A stretch of 64,000 bases of DNA from Phreatobacter aquaticus (GTDB lineage Bacteria; Pseudomonadota; Alphaproteobacteria; Rhizobiales; Phreatobacteraceae), in contig NZ_CP039865.1 in assembly GCF_005160265.1 (NCBI RefSeq), positions 1-64,000 of the forward strand, given 5' to 3'. The notes under the pieces were generated by a model. That model did not search any database and had not been told where the DNA came from. It was given only the letters and a program-made list of their open reading frames with translations. The position numbers and the translations under genes were made by a program. Positions 37,227-47,380 of this stretch are shown one piece after another (the first letter of the stretch is position 1; each line of letters opens with the position of its first letter).

Positions 37227-38027
37227 ATGCCGTCACGCCACTGGGGTGACCTGAAGACCACCGATTTCGATCGCCTCGATCCGGAACGGACGATCGCCAT
37301 CCTGCCGCTGGCCGCGATCGAGCAGCACGGGCCGCATCTGCCGGTGTCGACCGATACATCCATCATGACCGGCATGATCGAGACGGCGTTTCCGCTGGTC
37401 TCGCCGGATGTCACCGCTCTGTTCCTGCCGATCGAGGCGGTCGCCAAGTCCAACGAGCACATCCATTCCAAGGGCACGCTGACGCTCTCCGCCGAGAGCG
37501 TATTCCGCACCTGGGTGGAGATCGGCGAGAGCGTCAATCGCGCGGGCATCAAGAAGATCGTGCTGATGACCTCCCATGGCGGCAATCTCGACCCGATGAA
37601 GGTGGTCGCCCGCGAGTTGCGCGTACGCTTCGGGCAGCTCGCCGTGGTCACATCCTGGACCGCTTTCGGCCGGCCGAAGGGGCTCTATGGCGAGCTCGAC
37701 ATGAAGCACGGCATCCATGGCGGCGATGTCGAGACATCGCTCATGCTGCATTTCCGGCCCGATCTCGTCGACATGGCCCATGCCAAGCGCTTCGAGCCGA
37801 TCATGGTGGGGATGGAAAAGGAATTCTCCTATCTGATGCCCACGATCAGCCACGCCTTCGGCTGGATCGCGCAGGATATCCATCCGGACGGCACGGCGGG
37901 CGATGCCTCGCTGGCAACAGCCGAAAAGGGTCGGCTCACCGCCGCCCACCAGGCCGCCGAATTCGTCAAGCTGGTCGACGATATGGCGCGCTTTGACATC
38001 AAGCGGCTTTGGGCGCCGAAGGGATGA
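37227..38027 (+). CDS. Creatininase family protein
   Basis: The product has 266 residues. It has the creatininase/mycofactocin MftE-type fold with LPLAAIEQHGPHLPVSTDTSI (metal-binding Glu, His, Asp), HIHSKGTLTLS, TSHGGNLDPM and the late Glu in HGGDVETSLML. Members open cyclic amides or cleave small peptides and formamides; substrate unknown. GGAGA sits six bases before the ATG at 37227. It is convergent with the tandem-PAS gene (four bases apart). Confidence 0.88.
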   Translation: MPSRHWGDLKTTDFDRLDPERTIAILPLAAIEQHGPHLPVSTDTSIMTGMIETAFPLVSPDVTALFLPIEAVAKSNEHIHSKGTLTLSAESVFRTWVEIGESVNRAGIKKIVLMTSHGGNLDPMKVVARELRVRFGQLAVVTSWTAFGRPKGLYGELDMKHGIHGGDVETSLMLHFRPDLVDMAHAKRFEPIMVGMEKEFSYLMPTISHAFGWIAQDIHPDGTAGDASLATAEKGRLTAAHQAAEFVKLVDDMARFDIKRLWAPKG

Positions 38028-38031
38028 GCCG

Positions 38032-38859
38032 TCACTCCACCGTGTCGGTGGCGCCCGCACGATGGAGTTCGAAGGCAAAGACCCGGGGGCTTGTGTCGCG
38101 CTCGGCATCGCTGATCGAGAAGCAGCGCCAATAGACCGAGCGCATCAGCCCGCCCTGGACCGGCAGGACATGCTTGCCGCTGACCGGTTCTGTCGCGCGG
38201 ATCGCGCCCTTGACGATGGCCATCAGCTTGGCGTCGAACGCGTCGCTGAACTCCTCGACATTGTGGCGGATGACCAGGCGGCGCTCGGTGACATTCTTGA
38301 ATTTGAGGAAGGCTGCATTGGCGTTCAGCACCGAGCCGTCGCGCGCGAGCACGAGGATGCAGCCGGGCATGTTGCTGAGGAAGGCGTCGAGGACGCCGGT
38401 CATCTGACGGATCTGCCGGGCCTGGCGCCTGGCCATATCGTTGCTGCGATAGAGGCCGATGATGCAGGGCCGGCCATCGACCCGCTTCATCACGCAGACG
38501 GATTCGATCTCGCTTCCGGCATGGTCCCTGTCGTTGAACGAGAACGTGTCCGGCCCCGCTCCCCCGGTGTCGATGGCCTGTTTGACATGGGCGCGAAACT
38601 TGGCGGCGTCCTCGTCGCCGGCCTGGCCCAGCAGATCGGTCAGGCTGGCATTGATTGCCACGACATGGCCATTGGCGTCGGTGGTCTCCCAGCGCACCCG
38701 CTCCTCGCGCAGATCGACCGACCAGCGGCGAATTCCCAGCCGGCTCAGGATGTCGTTGGAGATCGGCAAGGGAAAGGCATCGCGTTGCGGCAGCTGGGAC
38801 ACGCTTGCCAGGGTCACAGAGCCGGCGGCAATTTCGGTACGCAGGAGTGACAGGGACAT
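38032..38859 (-). CDS. Tandem PAS-domain protein without an effector domain
   Basis: The product has 275 residues. The second part (about 150-265) reads as a PAS fold: FLSNMPGCILVLARDGSVLNANAAFLKFKNV. The first part (about 35-135) looks like a diverged PAS: VRWETTDANGHVVAINASL and PCIIGLYRSND. No kinase, cyclase or DNA-binding domain is present. ATG at 38859 has GAGGG seven bases upstream. The protein may be a stand-alone sensor that acts through partners. Confidence 0.65.
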   Translation of the reverse strand: MSLSLLRTEIAAGSVTLASVSQLPQRDAFPLPISNDILSRLGIRRWSVDLREERVRWETTDANGHVVAINASLTDLLGQAGDEDAAKFRAHVKQAIDTGGAGPDTFSFNDRDHAGSEIESVCVMKRVDGRPCIIGLYRSNDMARRQARQIRQMTGVLDAFLSNMPGCILVLARDGSVLNANAAFLKFKNVTERRLVIRHNVEEFSDAFDAKLMAIVKGAIRATEPVSGKHVLPVQGGLMRSVYWRCFSISDAERDTSPRVFAFELHRAGATDTVE

Positions 38860-39008
38860 TGATACGCCCTCACTTTCTGTCTCAACCCTAAGACAGATCG
38901 ATAAAATCTTTGAAAAAGAAGACACCCAACGAAAACTGACCTTGCGGCTTACCAGCGGGTTAATTGTTGGTTACCGTTCGCCGGATCGCGGCGCGAGGGG
39001 CAGTGTGC

Positions 39009-39263
39009 ATGCATACGATCATGGTGGTTGGCGGTGGCCTCGTGGCCCTCACGCTGATGATGGTTGGCGCGCGGGCATTCGGGATTGGCACGCAGGCGAC
39101 GGCCAAGGTCTTCATCGGGCTCTGGCTGGTAGCGGCGCTCGTCAACATGTGGATCGGCGTCAGCCGCGCCGGCTATTCGGTGGCCGCGGAAGCACCGATC
39201 GCGCTGGTGGTCTTTGGCGTGCCGGCGGCCATCGCGCTGTTCGTCGGCTGGAAGCTGTCGTGA
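39009..39263 (+). CDS. Small membrane protein of unknown function
   Basis: This 84-residue protein has two or three hydrophobic segments: IMVVGGGLVALTLMMVG, KVFIGLWLVAALVNMWIG and IALVVFGVPAAIALFVGW. I do not know a family name. GAGGGG lies eight bases before the ATG. It is 12 bases before ltrA on the same strand and probably co-transcribed. Confidence 0.68.
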   Translation: MHTIMVVGGGLVALTLMMVGARAFGIGTQATAKVFIGLWLVAALVNMWIGVSRAGYSVAAEAPIALVVFGVPAAIALFVGWKLS

Positions 39264-39275
39264 GCCGGGTCTGAC

Positions 39276-40478
39276 ATGGCATCTCTGTTCAACCATCCAG
39301 GCTTCCTGCGCGACAACGCCTCCAAGGATCGCGGTCGCGTCTATCCGGTCGAACTGTTCTTCGACCTGGTCTTCGTCTTCGCCATCACCCAGCTCTCGCA
39401 CAGCCTGCTGCAGAACCTGACGCTGCCGGGCCTGGTCAATGCCACGCTGCTGTTCCTCGCGGTCTGGTGGGTGTGGATGTACACGACCTGGTCGACCAAC
39501 TGGCTCGACCCGGAGCGGCTGCCGGTGCGCATCGCACTGTTCGTCATGATGCTCGCGGGGCTGATCATGTCGATCTCGATCCCGACCGCGTTCGGTGCGG
39601 GAGGCCTGGCCTTTGCCGCGGCCTATGCCTTCATGCAGGTCGGACGAACCGCTTTCGTCATCTATGCGATCGGCAGCGCCAGCCCGACACATCGCAGGAA
39701 TTTCGGCCGCATCCTCACGTGGCTTGCAACCGCGGGCCTGCTGTGGATCGCCGGCGGCCTCACCGAAGGCAACACGCGGCTGGCGTTCTGGATCCTGGCG
39801 CTCAGCCTCGACTATATCGCACCATTCGCCCGCTTCTGGGTGCCGGTTGCCGGGGCGTCGCAGACGACGGACTGGGATGTCGACGGTCACCATATCGCCG
39901 AGCGCTGCAGCCTCTTCGTGCTGATCGCCCTTGGCGAAAGCCTGATCATCACCGGCACGACCTTCGAGAAGCTGACCGTCACGGCGGCGACCGTTGCGGC
40001 CCTGACCTCGGCGGTGCTCAGCACGGTCGCCATGTGGTGGATCTATTTTGCCATCGGTGCCGAGCGCGGCACGCACCACATCGCCCATTCCGCTGATCCC
40101 GGCCGGATAGCGCGCGACGGCTATACCTATCTGCACATCATCATCGTCGCGGGCGTGATCGTCAGTGCGGTCGGCGACGAGCTCGTGCTCGCCCATCCCG
40201 GCGGCCATGTTGAGCTCAAATATCTGCTGGTCATCGTCGGAGCGCCGATCCTGTTCCTGATCGGCAATGGCCTGTTCAAGCGCCTGAGCGCGGGCAATTT
40301 CCCGCTGTCGCATCTGGTGGGCTTTGGGGTGCTGGCGGCGATCGGGATTGCGGAAGGGCTGACCCACCTGTTCACGCCGCTGGCGCTGTCCATCGCTACG
40401 TCGCTGGCGCTGGTTGTCGTCGCAGCCTGGGAGTGGCGGTCGCTCCGCGGCAGTCGCCCGGAGCACACGATCGGCTGA
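39276..40478 (+). CDS. Low temperature requirement protein A (LtrA) family
   Basis: The product has 400 residues. It is a polytopic membrane protein with the LtrA signature ELFFDLVFVFAITQLSHSL near residue 27, followed by about ten more helices, including HHIAERCSLFVLIALGESLIITG. The family was named from a cold-sensitive Listeria mutant; its biochemical role is unknown. Its TGA stop abuts the stop of the convergent transglutaminase gene (TGATCA), so the two genes have no gap. Confidence 0.92.
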   Translation: MASLFNHPGFLRDNASKDRGRVYPVELFFDLVFVFAITQLSHSLLQNLTLPGLVNATLLFLAVWWVWMYTTWSTNWLDPERLPVRIALFVMMLAGLIMSISIPTAFGAGGLAFAAAYAFMQVGRTAFVIYAIGSASPTHRRNFGRILTWLATAGLLWIAGGLTEGNTRLAFWILALSLDYIAPFARFWVPVAGASQTTDWDVDGHHIAERCSLFVLIALGESLIITGTTFEKLTVTAATVAALTSAVLSTVAMWWIYFAIGAERGTHHIAHSADPGRIARDGYTYLHIIIVAGVIVSAVGDELVLAHPGGHVELKYLLVIVGAPILFLIGNGLFKRLSAGNFPLSHLVGFGVLAAIGIAEGLTHLFTPLALSIATSLALVVVAAWEWRSLRGSRPEHTIG

Positions 40479-41360
40479 TCAGGCCGCGACCGGTTTCACG
40501 TCGACGGCAACCGCGATGTCGTGATCACCGGATGTCACCAGCACGCCGCCATTCGGCGCGACATCGACAAAGTCGCGGCCAATGGCGAGCACGATGTGGT
40601 CCTGATCGACGATCAACCCGTTGGTCGGGTCGAAGCCACGCCAGCCGAGCTCCGGCCCGCACCAGACCGAGACCCAGGCATGGGTCGCGTCGGCCCCCTC
40701 GAGCTTCGGCTGTCCCGGCGGCGGCAGGGTCCGCAGATAGCCCGAGACATAGGCCGCCGGCAGTCCGAGGCCGCGCAGGCCTGAGATCATCACGTGGCTG
40801 AAATCCTGGCAGACGCCGCGGCGCATGGCGAAGACCTTGGCGGCCGGCGTCGAGGTGTCGGTCGCGTCCCCGTCATAGGTGAAGTCGTCCTGGATGCGCT
40901 TGGCCAGATCGAAGGCCGCTTCCAGGATCGGCCGCCCCGGCGGGAAGCTCGCGCTGGCATAGGCGCGGATAGCCGGATCGCGCGGCACATAGGTCGAGGC
41001 GAACATCACGTGGACCGGCGAATTCGGCGAGAAGTCGGCCGACGCAAACGCCGTCTCGCGCACCCGTTCCCAGGGCGGATCCATGCCGGGCAGCGGACGC
41101 GGGCGGCTGTCGACCGAGACACGGGCGCGGATATCGACGGTGATCTCGCGGTGCGATTCGACGAAATCGACGAAGACGAGATGGTTGCCGAAGAAGTCGA
41201 TGGCGTCGCGCCGGCGGCTCGGCGCCGGCTTGATCGTCAGGTCCCAGGCGATCACCCGCTGGCCCGGCCGGTCGACGGGCACCACACGCAGCACATGCTG
41301 GGCAAACGAGACCGACGAGGCATAGGTATAGGTCGCGACCTGGCGGACTTCGTAGATCAT
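40479..41360 (-). CDS. Transglutaminase-like protein
   Basis: The product has 293 residues. An N-terminal beta domain (bacterial transglutaminase-like N) is followed by the papain-like core with the catalytic Cys in MRRGVCQDFSH near residue 180, His in ATHAWVSVW and Asp in GFDPTNG. The Cys-His-Asp triad suggests amide cleavage or transfer. Its start overlaps the stop of the ATP-grasp/alpha-E gene (ATGA), so it is the last gene of a three-gene minus-strand operon. Confidence 0.92.
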   Translation of the reverse strand: MIYEVRQVATYTYASSVSFAQHVLRVVPVDRPGQRVIAWDLTIKPAPSRRRDAIDFFGNHLVFVDFVESHREITVDIRARVSVDSRPRPLPGMDPPWERVRETAFASADFSPNSPVHVMFASTYVPRDPAIRAYASASFPPGRPILEAAFDLAKRIQDDFTYDGDATDTSTPAAKVFAMRRGVCQDFSHVMISGLRGLGLPAAYVSGYLRTLPPPGQPKLEGADATHAWVSVWCGPELGWRGFDPTNGLIVDQDHIVLAIGRDFVDVAPNGGVLVTSGDHDIAVAVDVKPVAA

Positions 41361-43855
41361 CCCGGCACCTCGCCGATGCCGAAGGTCTGATTGCCCTCAC
41401 GGTGGGTGAAATACTGGGCAGACAGATCGTCCGAGAGCGTCATGAAGCGCTGTTCGAGGCTGGCGATCTGCTTGGCATCGAGGGTGTGGGCGTCAGCCGT
41501 CTGCAGCTCCACCAGAATGCGCGCCACTGTCTTCTCCACCGTGTTCAGCCGTCCGTCGGAGCGATGGTCCGGCAGATGATCCAGGTGGTTGCGGATGCGG
41601 TCGGCCTGGAAGGCAACCGAGCGCGGGTTGTTCGGGTCGAGCAGCACCATGTCGAGCACCGGCGCGCGGGCGGCGATCATCACATAGCGCCGGCGATAGG
41701 TGATCTGGCTGTCGCAGACGCCCAGCAGCACGTCGAGGCCGGCGCCACCCTTGGCATCGGCGAATTGGCGGGTGAACCGGCAGGTGGCGAGCGCCCGCTC
41801 GATCCGCTTGCCGATCTTCATGAAGTGCCAGCCGATCAGCTGGTTCATGTTTTCCTGCGCCAGCCCTGAGAAGGCGGCGGCAAGGCGCAGCGCCTGATCG
41901 ACGCGGTCGAAGGCGCCGGTGGCGCTGTCGGTCTCAGGCCGCGTCTCGGCGAGCGCCGCGAGGTCGGTGATGGTCAGCCAGGCATCCGGCGAGAACCGGT
42001 CGCGGATGACGGAAGCCGCGCCGCGCGCCGACTGGGCGATCGACGCCAGGCTGCCGAATTTCTTGCCGTGCAGGACCGTCTCGGCAATGGCCGCGGGATC
42101 GGCCATCAGCCGGTCCTTGGGCAGCGCCTCCCATGAGACCAGCAGGTCGATGATCCGGCGGGTTGCCTCGCCGGCCATGGGGTCGCCGGAGCCGACCTGG
42201 TCGCCGAGCTGGCGCACCAGCCGCAGCGTCGCTTCGGCGCGCTCCATGTAGCGGGCGAGCCAGAACAGGTTGTCGGCCGCCCGGCTCGGCAGCGAGGCGG
42301 TGGCGCGCCGGAGCTCGATCTTGTCGGGAGCGGGCAGCAGCGTCGTCTCCTCGACCGGGCCGGTCGACAGGACGCAGACATCGGCCGAGCGGCCGTCCTG
42401 CTGCATGGTGACGGCGCGCGCGTCGATCCGGTCGCCGACCCGGCAGAAGCCACCGGGCATCAGCGTCCACTTGTTGCCGACCTTGGCGAGGAACAGCCGC
42501 AGGATGAACGGCCGCGGCTCCAGATAGCCGTCGCGCCAGACCGGCATGGTGGAGAGCTTGACCACCTCCTGGGCGACAAAATCGGCGCCGCGCAGGCGCA
42601 CCTCCTCGGCCAGCCGCAGCTTGGCTTCGGGCGCGAGATCCGACACCAGCGTCGCGCCGCTGATGACACCCGGCACGTTCTGGCCATAGGCCGGCGCGAT
42701 GACGAAGGAATCGAGATCGGCAATGACCGCGCCGCGTTCCAGCGGCTGGCCGCACCACCACGTCGCGACATGGGGAATGGCAAGATCGCGGCCGAGCCTT
42801 GCCCGCGCGATGGAGGGCAGGAAGGCGAGCAGTGAGCGCGCCTCCGCAATGCCGGAACCCAGCGAATTGGCGAGCGTCACCTGGCCCGAGCGCAGCGCAT
42901 GGACCATGCCGGCCACGCCGAGGCGCGAGCGCGGATTGAGCTCCAGCGGATCGGCGAAATCGGCATCGAGCCGGCGCCAAACCATTTCCAGCTTCTTCAG
43001 GCCTGAGACCGTGCGCAGGTAGAGCGTGTCGTCGCGCACGGTCAGATCGGCGCCCTCGGCCAGCACGAAGCCGAGATAGCGGGCGAGGAAGGCGTGCTCG
43101 AAATAGGTCTCGTTGAGCGGGCCGGGGGTGAGCACCGCGACCCTGGAATCGGTGCCGGCGGCCAGCGACGAGAATTGCGCGCGCACGTCCTGGAAGAAGC
43201 CGGCGAGCCGCTCCACCGGCAAGGTGCGGTAGACCTCGGGCAGCGAGCGCGCCATGGCGAGCCTGTTTTCCAGCGCATAGCCGGCACCGGATGGCGCCTG
43301 CGCGCGATCACCCAGGACCCACCAGCGGCCGTCCGGACCGCGGCCGACATCCACCGCATAGAGCAGCATGTGATTGCCGCCGCGCGGCGTCGCCCCGACC
43401 ATGGGCCGCAGGAAATCCATCGAGCCGGCAATGGCCGCTGCCGGCAGCAGGCCTTCCGAGACGAGATGGGCCGGGCCGAACAGATCGGCGATCACCTGCT
43501 CCAGCAATTCAGCGCGCTCGGTGAGGCCGGCGGTCAGCGTGGCCCATTCTTCCGGTGCGATGACCAGCGGCATATGGGCGAGCGGCCAGGGCCGTTCCAC
43601 ACCCTGGGGATCGTTGTAGACGCGGTAATAGACGCCGGAATCGCGGAGATAGCGGTCGGCGCCGGCGAACCGGCGCTCGACTTCGCGGGGCCCGAGATCG
43701 GCCAGCGCATTGAGCACCGGCTTCCAGTGCTCGCGCGGCTCGCCGTTCTTGTCGAGGATCTCGTCATAAACGCCGGGCAGCGGCTTGTAATGCGCGAGCA
43801 GCGCCAGAATGCGCTCGGCGCGGCTCTCCTTCGCACGATGTCCCCGGAGCGTCAT
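41357..43855 (-). CDS. Circularly permuted type 2 ATP-grasp / alpha-E domain fusion
   Basis: The product has 832 residues, with a permuted ATP-grasp amidoligase domain in about residues 70-480 (landmarks RPMVGATPRGGNHMLLYAVDVGRGPDGRWWVLGDRAQAPSG in pieces, VAVLTPGPLNETYFEHAFLARYLG) and an alpha-E helical domain from about 515 (SRAADNLFWLARYMERAEATLRL). Often these are two separate genes; here they are fused. Such ATP-grasp domains are predicted to form peptide-type bonds; the product is unknown. It lies seven bases after the giant transglutaminase gene. Confidence 0.92.
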   Translation of the reverse strand: MTLRGHRAKESRAERILALLAHYKPLPGVYDEILDKNGEPREHWKPVLNALADLGPREVERRFAGADRYLRDSGVYYRVYNDPQGVERPWPLAHMPLVIAPEEWATLTAGLTERAELLEQVIADLFGPAHLVSEGLLPAAAIAGSMDFLRPMVGATPRGGNHMLLYAVDVGRGPDGRWWVLGDRAQAPSGAGYALENRLAMARSLPEVYRTLPVERLAGFFQDVRAQFSSLAAGTDSRVAVLTPGPLNETYFEHAFLARYLGFVLAEGADLTVRDDTLYLRTVSGLKKLEMVWRRLDADFADPLELNPRSRLGVAGMVHALRSGQVTLANSLGSGIAEARSLLAFLPSIARARLGRDLAIPHVATWWCGQPLERGAVIADLDSFVIAPAYGQNVPGVISGATLVSDLAPEAKLRLAEEVRLRGADFVAQEVVKLSTMPVWRDGYLEPRPFILRLFLAKVGNKWTLMPGGFCRVGDRIDARAVTMQQDGRSADVCVLSTGPVEETTLLPAPDKIELRRATASLPSRAADNLFWLARYMERAEATLRLVRQLGDQVGSGDPMAGEATRRIIDLLVSWEALPKDRLMADPAAIAETVLHGKKFGSLASIAQSARGAASVIRDRFSPDAWLTITDLAALAETRPETDSATGAFDRVDQALRLAAAFSGLAQENMNQLIGWHFMKIGKRIERALATCRFTRQFADAKGGAGLDVLLGVCDSQITYRRRYVMIAARAPVLDMVLLDPNNPRSVAFQADRIRNHLDHLPDHRSDGRLNTVEKTVARILVELQTADAHTLDAKQIASLEQRFMTLSDDLSAQYFTHREGNQTFGIGEVPG

Positions 43856-43862
43856 GCCGACC

Positions 43863-46800
43863 TCAATGAACCGGCGGGCGGCGCAAGTCGAGCGTTGCGG
43901 GGAATTCTCCTGTGCGTTCCGCCTTGGGCGGATCGACGAAGCCCGGCGTGTGGCCGTGTTCCTGGAAGCGGGCCCGCCTGCGCGCCTCCGCCTCGTAGGA
44001 ATTGACCGGGAACGTGTCGTAGTTCCGGCCGCCCGGATGGGCGACGTGATAGACGCAGCCGCCGCTGGAGCGCCTGGACCAGGTATCGACGATGTCGAAG
44101 GTCAGCGGCGCATGGACCGGAATTGTCGGATGCAGGCCCGAGGCAGGCTGCCAGGCCTTGAACCGGATGCCGCCGACATATTCGCCGGAGCGTCCGGTGC
44201 CGGTCAGCGGCACGGGGCGACCGTTGCAGGTGACGACATGGCGCTCTGGCTGCAGGCCGGTGAGCTTCACCTGCAGGCGCTCGACCGAGGAATCGACGAA
44301 GCGGACGGTGCCGCCAATCGCGCCTTCCTCGCCCATGACGTGCCAGGGCTCCAGCGCCTGGCGGAGTTCCATGCGGACGCCCGCATGGTCGACCGAGCCG
44401 GCAATGGGGAAGCGGAATTCGAACTGCGCCTCGAACCAGGCGGGATCAAACGCATAGCCGGCGCGGTTGAGATCGCCGAGCACGCCGAGGAAATCCTCCC
44501 AGACGAAATGCGGCATCATGAACCGGTCGTGCAGGGCGGTACCCCAGCGGGCGAGCCCGCCATCCTGCGGCTCGCGCCAGACCCAGGCGATGATCGCGCG
44601 GATCAGCAATTGCTGGGCAAGGCTCATGCGGGCATCCGGCGGCATTTCGAAGCCGCGGAATTCGACGAGGCCGAGCCGGCCCGACGGGCTGTCGGGCGAG
44701 AACAGCTTGTCGATGCAGAGTTCGGTGCGGTGGGTGTTGCCGGTGGAATCGACCAGAAGGTTGCGGAACAGCCGGTCGACCAGCCAGGGCGGAGGGGCAA
44801 CGCCCTCGCCCGGCTTCGGCACCATGGCCATGGCAATCTCAAGCTCATAGAGGCCGTCGTGGCGGGCTTCGTCCACCCGCGGTGCCTGGCTCGTCGGGCC
44901 GATGAACAGGCCGGAGAACAGATAGGAGAGCGAGGGATGACGCTGCCAGTAGAGCACCAGGCTCTTCAGGAGGTCCGGCCGACGCAGGAACGGGCTGTCA
45001 GCCGGACGCGCGCCGCCGACCACCACATGGTTGCCGCCACCGGTGCCGGTGTGGCGGCCGTCGATCATGAACTTCTCGGTGCCGAGCCGTGACAGCCGGG
45101 CATCCTCGTAAAGCGACTGGGTGATCGCCACGCATTCGCGCCAGCTGGCGGCGGGATGGACATTGACCTCGATGACGCCGGGATCGGGCGTCACCTTCAC
45201 CACGTTGATCCGGGGATCGGTCGGCGGCGGATAGCCCTCGACATGGACGGCAAGCCCCAGCGACTTCGCAGTCGCCTCGGTCGCCGTCAGGAGTTCGAGA
45301 TAGTCCTCGAGCGTCTCGGTCGGGGGCATGAATACGCAGAGGCGGCCATCCCGCGGCTCGACGGCCAGGGCCGTGCGCACCGAGGCGTCGTCGGTCAGTT
45401 CCTGCTCGACCTGCTCGGCACGTCCGGTGTCGCGCTCCTGCTCGGAGGCAACCCGCTGCTGCGTGAGGCCCGCAGCGATCTCTTCAGGTGCTGGCAGGGT
45501 CTCGGGCACGATCCACGGATCGGCTTGCACCACATAGGGGTAGGAAGCCTTCGGGATATGGGGGAGAGCCGCCAGCGGCAAGCGGTATCCGACCGGACTG
45601 TCACCCGGCACCAGGAACAACCGCTCACGCCTGAGCTTCCACCGCTCGGTCATCCAGCTCTTCTTGGACGGCTCGGCATTCCAGCGCTGGATCGGCAGGA
45701 CGAAGCCGGACGGGTCGCTCAGGCCCCGCTCGAAGACGCGCGCGATACGGGCGCGGGCCTCGGCATCTTCCAGCTTGGAATCGAGCGCATCGACGTTCAG
45801 CGGCAGTTCCGCTTCCTTCAGCACCCAATGGGCCGGATCCTCATAGGCCGCTTCCGCGTCGTCCGCATTGAGGCCGAGCCGCGTCGCGATACCGCCGGCC
45901 AGCGCGCCGGCCTGTTCGATGGTCGCGCCGGTTTCTGCCGACGTCGCCGTCTCGGTGGCGATCAGGGCCGGATCCTGCCAGATCGGCTTGCCGTCGCGCC
46001 GCCAGTAGAGGGCGAAGGTCCAGCGCGGCAGGCTCTCGCCCGGATACCATTTGCCCTGGCCGTAATGCAGGAACCCGCCCGGTGCGAAGGTATCGCGCAG
46101 CCGGCGGATAAGGTCATCGGCAAGAGCCCGCTTGGTCGGGCCGACGGCGGCTGTGTTCCATTCGGCGCCCTCGTAGTCGTCGATCGAGACAAAGGTCGGC
46201 TCGCCACCCATGGTGAGGCGGACATCCTGCGCCACCAGGTCCTGGTCGACTTTCTCGCCCAGCGCATCGAGCCGCTGCCAGGCATCGTCGGAGAACGGCG
46301 CGGTGACGCGCGGGCGTTCGTTGACACGGTCGACCCGCATGTCGAAGGCAAAGGAGACTTCGGCCGGGTCGACATTGCCCGAAATCGGGGCGGCCGAGCG
46401 ATAATGCGGCGTCGCGGCCAGGGGGATATGCCCCTCGCCGCAGAGCAGGCCGGAAGTCGCGTCGAGACCGATCCAGCCGGCGCCTGGTACATAGATCTCG
46501 GCCCAGGCGTGGAGGTCGGTGAAATCCTTGTCGGTGCCCTCTGGGCCGTCGAGCGCCTTGAGATCGGGCTTCAGCTGAATCAGGTAGCCGGAGACGAAGC
46601 GGGCGGCCAGGCCGAGATGGCGGGCGATCTGGACCAGCAGCCAGGCGGAATCCCGGCATGAGCCGGACATCAGCTCCAGCGTCTCGGCCGGATCCTGAAC
46701 GCCGGTCTCCATGCGGATGACATAGCGGATGTCGTTCTGGATCTTCTGGTTGATGAAGACCAGGAAATCGATGGTCTGCATCGGCTCGCGCGGAATGGAA

Positions 46801-47195
46801 GCGAGGTAGCGGTCGAAGGCCGGGCCGGTCGGGTCCTTGATCAGATAGGGCGCCAGCTCAACCGCCAGTTCCGGGGAATACTGGAACGGGAACTTGTCGG
46901 CATAGGCCTCGATGAAGAAGTCGAACGGATTGACGATCGCCATGTCGGCGGTCAGGTCAACGGTCACCGAGAACTCGGTGGTTTTCTCGGGGAAGACGAA
47001 ACGCGCCAGCCAATTGCCGTGCGGGTCCTGCTGCCAGTTCACGAAATGGTTTTCCGGCACCACCTTCAGCGAATAGCTGGGAATCGTGGTGCGGCTATGC
47101 GGCGCCGGCCGCAGGCGGATGACCTGGGGGCCAAGGTTGACCGGCCGGTCGTAGAGATATCGGGTGACGTGATGGAGCTGGGCGAGGATGGCCAT
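43863..47195 (-). CDS. Giant transglutaminase-DUF2126 protein
   Basis: The product has 1110 residues. The first 290 contain a transglutaminase N domain and core, with the Cys in [12 protein letters not shown] near residue 177, His in DLHAWAEIY and Asp in IGLDATSG. The rest is DUF2126, ending in conserved [23 protein letters not shown]. No signal peptide is seen. It is first in the operon; the other two genes follow with a seven-base gap and a four-base overlap. The predicted role is cleavage or joining of amides together with the ATP-grasp fusion, inferred from family context only. Confidence 0.93.
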   Translation of the reverse strand: MAILAQLHHVTRYLYDRPVNLGPQVIRLRPAPHSRTTIPSYSLKVVPENHFVNWQQDPHGNWLARFVFPEKTTEFSVTVDLTADMAIVNPFDFFIEAYADKFPFQYSPELAVELAPYLIKDPTGPAFDRYLASIPREPMQTIDFLVFINQKIQNDIRYVIRMETGVQDPAETLELMSGSCRDSAWLLVQIARHLGLAARFVSGYLIQLKPDLKALDGPEGTDKDFTDLHAWAEIYVPGAGWIGLDATSGLLCGEGHIPLAATPHYRSAAPISGNVDPAEVSFAFDMRVDRVNERPRVTAPFSDDAWQRLDALGEKVDQDLVAQDVRLTMGGEPTFVSIDDYEGAEWNTAAVGPTKRALADDLIRRLRDTFAPGGFLHYGQGKWYPGESLPRWTFALYWRRDGKPIWQDPALIATETATSAETGATIEQAGALAGGIATRLGLNADDAEAAYEDPAHWVLKEAELPLNVDALDSKLEDAEARARIARVFERGLSDPSGFVLPIQRWNAEPSKKSWMTERWKLRRERLFLVPGDSPVGYRLPLAALPHIPKASYPYVVQADPWIVPETLPAPEEIAAGLTQQRVASEQERDTGRAEQVEQELTDDASVRTALAVEPRDGRLCVFMPPTETLEDYLELLTATEATAKSLGLAVHVEGYPPPTDPRINVVKVTPDPGVIEVNVHPAASWRECVAITQSLYEDARLSRLGTEKFMIDGRHTGTGGGNHVVVGGARPADSPFLRRPDLLKSLVLYWQRHPSLSYLFSGLFIGPTSQAPRVDEARHDGLYELEIAMAMVPKPGEGVAPPPWLVDRLFRNLLVDSTGNTHRTELCIDKLFSPDSPSGRLGLVEFRGFEMPPDARMSLAQQLLIRAIIAWVWREPQDGGLARWGTALHDRFMMPHFVWEDFLGVLGDLNRAGYAFDPAWFEAQFEFRFPIAGSVDHAGVRMELRQALEPWHVMGEEGAIGGTVRFVDSSVERLQVKLTGLQPERHVVTCNGRPVPLTGTGRSGEYVGGIRFKAWQPASGLHPTIPVHAPLTFDIVDTWSRRSSGGCVYHVAHPGGRNYDTFPVNSYEAEARRRARFQEHGHTPGFVDPPKAERTGEFPATLDLRRPPVH

Positions 47196-47380
47196 GGGCC
47201 CTAGGGGTAATGGTTCACGGGGGGAGCGTCAAAGCGTTAAGTGCTGGACGTCACAAAGCAAGGTTCGGGCCGTGGCGTTGCGTCAGCCGGCGCGCTTGCG
47301 CCCACGCACGGCCCCCTCCCATTAGCCGCATTTGTTCGAACGTTTCGGCGCGATATGGTCCGCCACGGAGAAACCTGCAC

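Noticed and set aside
38945-38970. Possible CtrA site (TTAA-N7-TTAC)
   Set aside because: One mismatch in the second half, common by chance, and no cell-cycle gene follows.
45156-46661. 501-residue plus-strand frame opposite the DUF2126 gene
   Set aside because: Antisense shadow; no motifs, and the opposite gene has full-length conserved domains.
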